Of a stretch of 21,162 bases of DNA, positions 8,684-13,275 are shown one piece after another. The stretch is from assembly GCA_944333375.1 (NCBI GenBank), contig CALVKX010000011.1, forward strand, positions 1-21,162, in the 5' to 3' direction. Source of the DNA: an uncultured Eubacteriales bacterium (GTDB lineage: Bacteria; Bacillota_A; Clostridia; Christensenellales; Aristaeellaceae). Below the pieces are notes generated by a model. The model worked only from the letters and a program-made list of their open reading frames with translations. It did not search any database and was not told the DNA's origin. How positions within the stretch are numbered: the stretch's first letter is position 1; each line of letters starts with the position of its first letter. The translations under genes and the position numbers were made by a program.

Positions 8684-9877
8684 TCAGCGCCTCCCGTATT
8701 TGCGCATGACCACGATGATGACCACCGCCAGCACCACGATGATGCCCACGCCCGTCAGGCCCCATTTGGTCTCGGTCTTGACGGTGATGCGAAACTCCGC
8801 GCTGTCGCTGGCGTCGCTGCTGCGGGCCGTCAGGGTGGTCACATAATCCCCCGACATGGCCTCCTCGCCCGGCGTGATGTAGGCCGTGGTCTCAACCGTC
8901 GCGCCCGCCTCGATAAGGTCGATGGTCTCGTTGGCGAAGCGGACGGTCCAGCCGGAGGGCGCGCTGGAGGTGAGGTTGACGTTGGTCAGGTCGGTGTTTC
9001 CGGTGTTGGTCAGGCTCAGCTGCACGGCGCTCTCCTGGTTGGCGTAGGCATCCAGGCTCAGCCGGCCGCTGGGGGTCGAGAGGTCCAGCGCGTAGGAGCC
9101 GGTGATGGTCACCGACAGGTCGATGGTCATCGTCTCGCCCACGGAGGTGGCGGTGCAGGGAATCTCATAGGTGCCCGCCTCGACGTTTTCCGGCGGCGTC
9201 ACGGAGATATCCACCGCCTGCGTGGTGCGCGCCTCCACGTCCAGCGCGGCCACCTTGGTCGTCTCGCCCGAGGGCAGGAAACTCACCTGCCAACCTGTGG
9301 GGGGATTGGCGGTAAAGGAGTAGGTCTGGCTGGAGAGGGTGTTGTTAATCAGGGTGGCGCTGAAGGTAAAGGCCGTGTCCGCGTCCCCCTCCTGAGAGGG
9401 ATATTCGGCGGTGAAGCTGCTCTCCCCGATTTCCTCGGCGCTGACGGTCAGGGCGATCTCCATGGTGTCGGAGATATTGGCGCCCTGCGCCTTGAGGCTG
9501 ACGATGTAGTCGCCGTCCGCCGCCTCCAGCGGAACGTCCAGGGAGAAGGTCACCGTGTCATCCCTCTCCTCGTTGCGCACATGCACAACGCTGACCTGAC
9601 GGCTTCCAGCGCTGAAGGAGCCCTCCCAACCCTCGGGAATCTCCTCCACGGACAGCGTGATGTCCTGGGATGTGCCGCTGTAGTTGTCAAGGCTGAGCGA
9701 GAAGCTCAGGCTGTCGCCCGCCTTCACGGTCATAGCCGGGTACTGCGTGCTCAGCTCGATATACGGGTCCGCGGTCTGAACTTCGACCGCCTCCGCCACG
9801 GCGCAGGATGCCAGCAGCATCACCGCCAGCGTCACGAGGGCCGCGCGGGTCAACGCGCGAATACTTCTGTCCTTCAT
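8684..9877 (-). CDS. Secreted, membrane-anchored NEW3-domain protein
   Basis: A 397-residue exported protein. Residues 1-30 form a signal peptide (basic start, hydrophobic core, LLASCAVAEA at the cleavage region; the cysteine could also be a lipobox although the motif LASC is not ideal). Three Ig-like beta-sandwich repeats follow (about 40-140, 150-255 and 260-365), each with a P-x-GW-x-x-x-F segment (IPEGWEGSF, PPTGWQVSF, APSGWTVRF). This is the hallmark of the NPCBM-associated NEW3 domain of alpha-galactosidase-like proteins. A C-terminal membrane helix (about 370-392) and RKYGRR tail anchor it. It is the first gene of the ABC operon. Gene order NEW3, ATPase, permease recurs in Firmicutes; the NEW3 protein is presumably the extracytoplasmic partner. 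The ATG at 9877 has AGGAGTGA upstream. Confidence 0.85.
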   Translation of the reverse strand: MKDRSIRALTRAALVTLAVMLLASCAVAEAVEVQTADPYIELSTQYPAMTVKAGDSLSFSLSLDNYSGTSQDITLSVEEIPEGWEGSFSAGSRQVSVVHVRNEERDDTVTFSLDVPLEAADGDYIVSLKAQGANISDTMEIALTVSAEEIGESSFTAEYPSQEGDADTAFTFSATLINNTLSSQTYSFTANPPTGWQVSFLPSGETTKVAALDVEARTTQAVDISVTPPENVEAGTYEIPCTATSVGETMTIDLSVTITGSYALDLSTPSGRLSLDAYANQESAVQLSLTNTGNTDLTNVNLTSSAPSGWTVRFANETIDLIEAGATVETTAYITPGEEAMSGDYVTTLTARSSDASDSAEFRITVKTETKWGLTGVGIIVVLAVVIIVVMRKYGRR

Positions 9878-10042
9878 GGTTCATCACTCCTGATCGTATT
9901 TCGCTGTTAGAGCGTAACCAGATGATAAGGCCCGAAGCTATGACAGAGTTAAAAGTCCGTTTGAACACACGGTGAACAATATCCGTTTTTTTTGCGAACG
10001 CCGCTCAAAGCGCGCCTTATTATTCCATCACAAGGGACAAAA

Positions 10043-10074
10043 AACCCTCAAGCCTTTATGGCTCAAGGGTTTTC
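10043..10074 (-). terminator. Intrinsic terminator of the minus-strand tRNA-Ala gene
   Basis: On the minus strand a 12-bp stem (AACCCTTGAGCC with its partner, two G-U pairs, 5-nt loop) is followed by TTTTTTG. It begins a few nt downstream of the CCA end of the tRNA fragment, so it was the terminator of the intact tRNA gene before the element inserted. On the plus strand it also has a short T run and may work both ways. Confidence 0.8.
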
Positions 10075-10077
10075 TGC

Positions 10078-10122
10078 TGGTGGAGCATAGGAGATTCGAA
10101 CTCCTGACCCCAACACTGCCAG
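10078..10122 (-). tRNA. 3' fragment of tRNA-Ala(GGC), attL of the element
   Basis: Read on the minus strand: the anticodon loop CTGGCAG (anticodon GGC) is followed by a 3' anticodon stem TGTTG, variable loop GGGTC, T stem-loop AGGAG-TTCGAAT-CTCCT, acceptor strand ATGCTCC, discriminator A and encoded CCA. The U at acceptor position 70 is what is expected for the G3-U70 identity pair of tRNA-Ala. To the right the match stops: the next five bases do not make a proper 5' anticodon stem, and no D arm or 5' acceptor strand follows. The gene is therefore cut at the anticodon loop, as left behind when an element with a tRNA 3'-end attachment site integrates. The intact tRNA is expected at the element's other end, outside the window. 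Confidence 0.8.
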
Positions 10123-10432
10123 TTATGCGCTTATGGATTATCAAGAATCAGGGAGCATCACAGAGTGCTTATTTTATAAAGATTCCCTACAAGGATAGAT
10201 CATCAAAGACCATGTAAGTTCATTCTAATTACTGTCAAAACTACTGTCAAAAGTTAAGCATAACTAACTATATATTAAACCCATATATTACACTGGTGTG
10301 GAAACTGCGGAAATATAGCGCAAACGCTTATTTATCAACGGGTTTCGGCATGCATTAAAGTGTGGAACGTATGCGGAAACATGCGGAATTTCCACAGCTC
10401 GCCTTTTTAGGGGAAAACTCCGAAAAAACTAC

Positions 10433-10489
10433 GCGCCAAACATAGCGCACCAAAGGCTTTTTGGTGTGTTTTTGGTGTAGTTTTGGCGC
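10433..10489. repeat. Nested inverted and phased repeats (TTTGGYG array)
   Basis: TTTGGTG occurs at 10460-10466 and 10471-10477 and TTTGGCG at 10482-10488, each exactly 11 bp apart. The reverse-complement forms CGCCAAA (10434-10440) and CACCAAA (10448-10454) lie to the left. The inner pair can form a perfect 7-bp hairpin with a 5-nt loop, and the outer pair (GCGCCAAA with TTTGGCGC) an 8-bp stem around it. The one-turn spacing suggests a protein bound on one face of the helix, such as integrase, Xis or a replication initiator. Confidence 0.6.
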
Positions 10490-10808
10490 AAGGGAAAAGC
10501 CCCTGTTCGGAAGCAACGACGGACGAGGCCGTTTTTCTGCTTCAATTCTGCTTCAATTCTTCTTCTGATGGGCGATCACCAAAAAGCCCACCCCCTTTTC
10601 GGGAATGGGCAGTATTCGGCCTGCAAGGCACCTTAAAGGCCCTTTGTCTGGCTCTTGGGACAAACTACAAGCACACCCCTTGCAAGGGCAGGAAGGGGCC
10701 TTCTACGTGCGTTTTTGAACTAGTTATAACTAGCTCCGAAAATGCGTGCATTTTCATGCACCCCTCCGCCGTGGGGTATCGGTTCCAAAAAACCAATGTC
10801 GGTTTTGT

Positions 10809-10941
10809 GGGGTAGCTTGTGGGTCATCAGAGCGCCTATTTATTACACCAACAATATTATTATTATTGTTGTTGTTATAAATAGGGGTAGCTTGTGGGGT
10901 ACCTTGTGGGGTACCTTGTGGGGTAGCTTGTGGGTCATCAG
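10809..10941. other. Candidate replication origin: iterons flanking an AT-rich palindrome
   Basis: The 12-bp unit GGGGTASCTTGT occurs once at 10809-10820 and four times in tandem at 10884-10931. Both outer copies run on into GGGTCATCAG (10821-10830 and 10932-10941), so a 22-bp block is repeated at each side. Between the two sets lies a 47-bp AT-rich near-palindrome (10837-10883, two 23-nt arms with 3 mismatches). Repeats on both sides of an AT-rich stretch are the known form of SaPI replication origins, and the element encodes primase- and helicase-like proteins. The function is inferred. Confidence 0.5.
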
Positions 10942-10960
10942 GGCACCGCAAAGGCTGTTC

Positions 10961-11353
10961 TTATTCCTCCGCCGTGGTACGATGCCGGGCAATCCACGCG
11001 GCGACCTGTTCAGTATCGGCCTTGCCCTGTGCGACCTCAAGGCCCAGCGTGACAAGCTCCGCCTGCGTGTAGGCCAGTTTTACCCCGTTGCGGCGGAGGA
11101 TCAGCAGCATAGCGGCCATGCCTATGCGCTTGTTTCCGTCCACAAAGCCGTGATTCTGCGTCAGTCCACAGCCGACAGCGGCGGCCTTGCGGATGGTCCC
11201 CTGATGGGCTTCTACCCCGCCGAAAGCCGCTTCTGCGCGGGCAAGGGCGCTTTCGATCAGTCCCAGGTCCCGCACGCCAGCAGAGCCGCCGGAACGGTCG
11301 ATCAGCTTTTGATGCAGCAGCAGCACGTTTTCAACCGTGGGCAACCAGATCAT
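10961..11353 (-). CDS. doc: Doc-type (Fic fold) toxin
   Basis: A 130-residue protein of the death-on-curing family. The Fic-fold core motif is complete: HGFVDGNKRIG matches H-x-F-x-D-G-N-K-R, with the lysine that marks Doc kinases (known to phosphorylate EF-Tu) instead of the glycine of AMP-transferring Fic enzymes. The N-terminal IWLPTVENVLLLHQKLIDRSGG is also typical. The ATG at 11353 is chosen over the GTG at 11371 because AAGGAG precedes it and it forms an ATGA overlap with the upstream antitoxin gene. It is the last gene of a leftward cluster and probably stabilises the element. The stop codon lies in a 21-bp sequence repeated at the end of the ribbon-helix-helix gene. Confidence 0.88.
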   Translation of the reverse strand: MIWLPTVENVLLLHQKLIDRSGGSAGVRDLGLIESALARAEAAFGGVEAHQGTIRKAAAVGCGLTQNHGFVDGNKRIGMAAMLLILRRNGVKLAYTQAELVTLGLEVAQGKADTEQVAAWIARHRTTAEE

Positions 11354-11523
11354 TTTGCAAGCTCCTTCCACGCGGGCAGGTTTTCAGAGACGATGGCCTC
11401 CATGTCGGCTTCTATGGCCTTTTGCTCTTTCATCTTGAGGAAGGACACAAAGTCAAGCACCTGCTGCTGGGCCTGCGGCTGCAAGTCCTTTGCCTCCTGC
11501 GTGATTCTTTCCACCAGCGTCAT
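11350..11523 (-). CDS. Small DUF2281-like antitoxin partner of Doc
   Basis: A 57-residue protein starting MTLVERITQEAKDL. The middle reads QAQQQVLDFVSFLK, like the LP-x-x-x-Q-x-E-V-L-D-F-x-x-F-L segment of DUF2281-type antitoxins, and the C-terminal end (ENLPAWKELAK) is the likely toxin-binding tail. A purine-rich ribosome site (GAAAGGGGG) precedes the ATG at 11523. Its stop overlaps the Doc start as ATGA, the usual coupling of antitoxin and toxin. No Phd-type DNA-binding domain is visible, so repression of the operon may be done by the ribbon-helix-helix protein encoded upstream. Confidence 0.7.
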   Translation of the reverse strand: MTLVERITQEAKDLQPQAQQQVLDFVSFLKMKEQKAIEADMEAIVSENLPAWKELAK

Positions 11524-11568
11524 AAACGCGCCCCCTTTCTCTCCATACGATGCCGCGCGCGGCTGTTC

Positions 11569-11781
11569 TTATTCCTCCGCCTGGCCTGCCGGGGTAAGGA
11601 CCTGCCGCCCTGCCCGGTCGTTCACGGCCTGTATGATGTACTGCGCCATGCTCTGCCCCTGCTCCCGCGCCTCTGCTTGCAGGGTGGACTTTTCGCCTTT
11701 ACGGACGCGAAAGCGGACTTCTTCAAGGTTTTTGGATATATACCGTTGCGTGGCTTCGCCTTGTGCTTTTGTGTATGCCAT
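11569..11781 (-). CDS. Arc-type ribbon-helix-helix protein
   Basis: A 70-residue protein. MAYTKAQGEATQRYISKNL is followed by EEVRFRVRKGEKSTLQAEAREQGQSMAQYIIQAVND: a short beta strand (EVRFRV) then two helices, the ribbon-helix-helix fold of Arc/MetJ-type repressors and antitoxins. The ATG at 11781 has AGGAGG just upstream; the longer frame from 11820 has none. The gene is 45 bp upstream of the antitoxin-Doc pair on the same strand and faces a divergent small-gene unit across a region with three copies of an ATATAGTGCKC operator-like site. It is most likely the local repressor of both directions. Confidence 0.8.
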   Translation of the reverse strand: MAYTKAQGEATQRYISKNLEEVRFRVRKGEKSTLQAEAREQGQSMAQYIIQAVNDRAGRQVLTPAGQAEE

Positions 11782-11834
11782 GGGCGAACCTCCTTTCATT
11801 CGCTTTTCCACCGATACCATGATACCATAAATTC

Positions 11835-11916
11835 ATATAGTGCGCAATATACAAAATGCACAAATATAGTGCGCTATATTCTGTCCTTTTGTCTATTGAT
11901 ATATAGTGCTCTATAT
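11835..11916. promoter_or_regulatory. Three operator-like palindromes in a divergent promoter region
   Basis: ATATAGTGCGCAATAT (11835-11850), AATATAGTGCGCTATATT (11863-11880) and ATATAGTGCTCTATAT (11901-11916) are near-palindromic copies of one site. The third falls in the spacer of the rightward promoter. The ribbon-helix-helix gene starts 54 bp to the left, so its product is the obvious binding candidate. Confidence 0.65.
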
Positions 11917-11924
11917 GCTATACT
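11896..11924 (+). promoter_or_regulatory. Sigma-A-type promoter for the rightward small genes
   Basis: TTGATA (11896-11901) and TATACT (11919-11924) are spaced by exactly 17 bp. The spacer is filled by the third operator-like palindrome, so binding there should block RNA polymerase. Transcription would start near 11931, leaving a leader of about 170 nt before the gene at 12102. Confidence 0.7.
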
Positions 11925-11930
11925 TTAATC

Positions 11931-12101
11931 ACGGTAAGGGAAGAAACCCAAACCGCAAGGCCCGGCCAAGGCAGACGAAGGGCGCAAGCCCGACAAGAAG
12001 GCAAGGCAAGACGGGGAACGGATACGAAAGAGGCGCAAGAGCCGCCGAAGTAAGTAACGCCACCCCGCGCCGGGCACCAATAAAGAAAGGGGAATGAACC
12101 A
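11931..12101 (+). ncRNA. Long, probably structured 5' leader of the rightward small genes
   Basis: About 170 nt separate the predicted start of transcription from the ATG at 12102. The leader holds stem-loops closed by GCAA (GNRA) tetraloops: CC-GCAA-GG at 11953-11960, GGGC-GCAA-GCCC at 11980-11991, and a looser GGC/GCC hairpin at 12032-12043 with a GCAAGA loop. No usable start codon occurs in the one open frame after the predicted transcription start. It matches no riboswitch class I recognise. Confidence 0.4.
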
Positions 12102-12419
12102 ATGAAGTACAACCTTCGGTCCATCATGTGCCGGGCATGGGAGATTCGCCGGGGCACGCGGTACACCTTCGTAACGGCCCTAAAACTGGCCTGGGCGGAG
12201 CCCAAGGGCGAGCGGGTCTACACCTTCAACCTTGAGAACGCGCGGGCCTGCATCACGGCCTATCTGGTCAAGCTGGGCAAGGCATTTGCCGACATTCACC
12301 AGCAGCACAAGCACGACATCCTCCGGGCGGCCCTTCTGGTTCCCGTGGACGCTGCCGGGGTGGCCGTGCTGGACGGTAAGACGGTGGGGGTGTGCAAGTA
12401 TGCCAGCAGGAACGCGTAA
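12102..12419 (+). CDS. Small mobile-element protein of unknown function
   Basis: A 105-residue protein beginning MKYNLRSIMCRAWEIRR. A basic N-terminal region with an AW-x-x-R-R and LKLAWAEPKGE pattern recurs in small proteins of clostridial prophages and integrative elements whose function is not known. The rest is alpha/beta-like with no motif I can name. AAAGGGGA lies at a proper distance before the ATG. It is the first gene under the operator-controlled rightward promoter. The next small gene starts inside its 3' end. It is transcribed toward the big leftward operon and could be an early regulator. Confidence 0.65.
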   Translation: MKYNLRSIMCRAWEIRRGTRYTFVTALKLAWAEPKGERVYTFNLENARACITAYLVKLGKAFADIHQQHKHDILRAALLVPVDAAGVAVLDGKTVGVCKYASRNA

Positions 12420-12615
12420 AAAAAGCCCCTCGCGTGCGGCCAACACGCGAGGGACGAAAGCGGAAGTCAACATCCGTATTATACCACAGGCAACGCAGGA
12501 AAGCAACCGGGATTACCACCTTGCGCGGATCGTCGAAATGCTGGGGAACATCAAGAGCGAAAGGACCATGACGCATATATACTGGTTCGTACAGCGAAGG
12601 ATGGTTCGGGAGTGA
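12400..12615 (+). CDS. Small helical protein of unknown function
   Basis: A 71-residue frame starting at ATG 12400, inside the end of the preceding gene, with a GGGGGTG ribosome-site-like stretch upstream. The C-terminal half, HLARIVEMLGNIKSERTMTHIYWFVQRRM, is a pattern common in short phage and integrative-element proteins (I-x-x-x-L-x-x-I-x-S-E-x-x-x-x-x-I-Y-x-F-V). The N-terminal part is low in features and overlaps a GC-rich hairpin (12427-12453) that acts on the other strand. The start is uncertain; a rightward terminator follows the stop. Confidence 0.5.
   Translation: MPAGTRKKSPSRAANTRGTKAEVNIRIIPQATQESNRDYHLARIVEMLGNIKSERTMTHIYWFVQRRMVRE
12427..12453 (-). terminator. Intrinsic terminator of the leftward tail/replication operon
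   Basis: The perfect 10-bp stem CCCTCGCGTG/CACGCGAGGG with a 7-nt loop is followed, on the minus strand, by GC and seven T (plus-strand A run 12418-12424). It lies 195 bp past the sigma-factor stop, inside the oppositely oriented small gene, so the leftward transcript runs antisense to that gene before it stops. Confidence 0.75.
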
Positions 12616-12620
12616 AAGAA

Positions 12621-12649
12621 GGGACGGGCACAACGCCCGCCCCCTTTTT
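12621..12649 (+). terminator. Intrinsic terminator of the rightward small genes
   Basis: GGGACGGGC pairs with GCCCGCCCC (one mismatch) around a short loop and is followed by TTTTTA on the plus strand. It lies directly after the stop of the gene ending at 12615 and overlaps the stop codon of the convergent sigma-factor gene (12648). Confidence 0.75.
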
Positions 12650-13262
12650 ATTGCTTGCTTAACCGCCAGAAAGCCAGCGCTTCCGTGCTGCTTGTCCAAT
12701 CGCTTTGCCATGCTTTGAGGCCCTTGTGCATGTGCCAGTTTGTGCGGCGGTCCAGCCCTGCAAGCTCTTTCATAACGCGGTCACGGCGGAGGGTAGCGAA
12801 AGCGGAGAGGCGCAACGACACCACAAGGGGCCGGGGTTTCCCGCACGCCTCCGCCGTTTCCTCCATGCTGCGCCCTTCCAGATCGTGCAGGGTGACGGCC
12901 TGCCGCTGTTCTTCCGGCAGAAGGTCCACGCGCTCTCGCACGGTTTCCCGCACTGCCTGCCGCTCCATGCGTTTGTCCGGCCCCTCGCCTATGGCCGGCA
13001 GGAGGTCCACCAGCGGCACGCCATCCTCCCCAACCTCCGCGTCAAGGCTTATGGGCCGCATGCGTGGCAAAAGCTGTCTGAACTCGTTTTTGATATGGAA
13101 TACGGCCCACGTTGAAAAAGCGCCCTTTCCGGGGTTGTATGTGGCCTGCGCGCGCATGATGCCCAGCCGCCCGGCCTGCACAAGGTCGTCAAAGTCTGTA
13201 GCAGCGTCGCATAGCGGAAAGTACTTGTTTGCCATGTAGATTACAAGCCCGTCATGCTCCAC
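12648..13262 (-). CDS. Phage-type sigma-70-family RNA polymerase sigma factor
   Basis: A 204-residue sigma factor. Region 2 spans about 2-65 (DFDDLVQAGRLGIMRA for core binding, then FSTWAVFHIKNEFRQLL for -10 recognition). Region 4 spans about 108-160, with a helix-turn-helix at about 131-155 (SMEETAEACGKPRPLVVSLR). Region 1 and region 3 are missing. The last 35 residues (TNWHMHKGLKAWQSDWTSSTEALAFWR) form a tail that I recall from sigma factors of other clostridial mobile elements. The start is GTG at 13262, supported by AAAGGGGG upstream; it lies 13 bp past the tape-measure stop. As the last gene of the operon it could switch on late promoters in the element or in a helper phage; its targets are unknown. 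Confidence 0.85.
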   Translation of the reverse strand: MEHDGLVIYMANKYFPLCDAATDFDDLVQAGRLGIMRAQATYNPGKGAFSTWAVFHIKNEFRQLLPRMRPISLDAEVGEDGVPLVDLLPAIGEGPDKRMERQAVRETVRERVDLLPEEQRQAVTLHDLEGRSMEETAEACGKPRPLVVSLRLSAFATLRRDRVMKELAGLDRRTNWHMHKGLKAWQSDWTSSTEALAFWRLSKQ

Positions 13263-13275
13263 AGGAAAGCCCCCT

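Larger units (their letters stand above)
10123..10952. other. Repeat-rich non-coding left end of the element
   Basis: About 830 bp lie between attL and the stop of the Doc gene, with no convincing gene. It holds an 11-bp direct repeat TACTGTCAAAA (10230 and 10242), ATGCGGAA repeats (10371 and 10381), an inverted TGTGGAA/TTCCACA pair (10361-10367 and 10389-10395), phased TTTGGYG heptamers (10460-10488), a 14-bp perfect palindrome CTAGTTATAACTAG (10720-10733), a GTGCAT/ATGCAC hairpin (10746-10761), and the iteron and AT-rich palindrome cluster (10809-10941). The first 300 bp are AT-rich compared with the host side. Integrase arm sites and a replication origin are the likely content. Confidence 0.6.

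Noticed and set aside
10078..10165. Complete tRNA gene
   Set aside because: Only the anticodon loop to CCA end is present; no D arm or 5' acceptor strand follows within the proper distance.
9972..10217. 81-residue open frame on the plus strand across the tRNA fragment
   Set aside because: It runs antisense through the terminator and the tRNA remnant (the EHRRFELLTP-type product is a common false ORF over tRNA genes).
10483..10815. 110-residue open frame in the left end of the element
   Set aside because: It has no ribosome site, spans hairpins, a palindrome and repeats, and its product has no recognisable composition or motif.
10884..10931. CRISPR-like array
   Set aside because: The 12-bp units are directly adjacent without spacers, and no cas gene is near; iterons fit better.
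10742..11830. 362-residue open frame on the plus strand
   Set aside because: It passes through the iterons and is antisense to Doc, the antitoxin and the ribbon-helix-helix gene, which are well supported on the minus strand.
11906..12097. 63-residue basic open frame before the small gene at 12102
   Set aside because: Its ATG lies upstream of the expected transcription start and inside the promoter, and no other start codon occurs later in the frame, so a structured leader is more likely.
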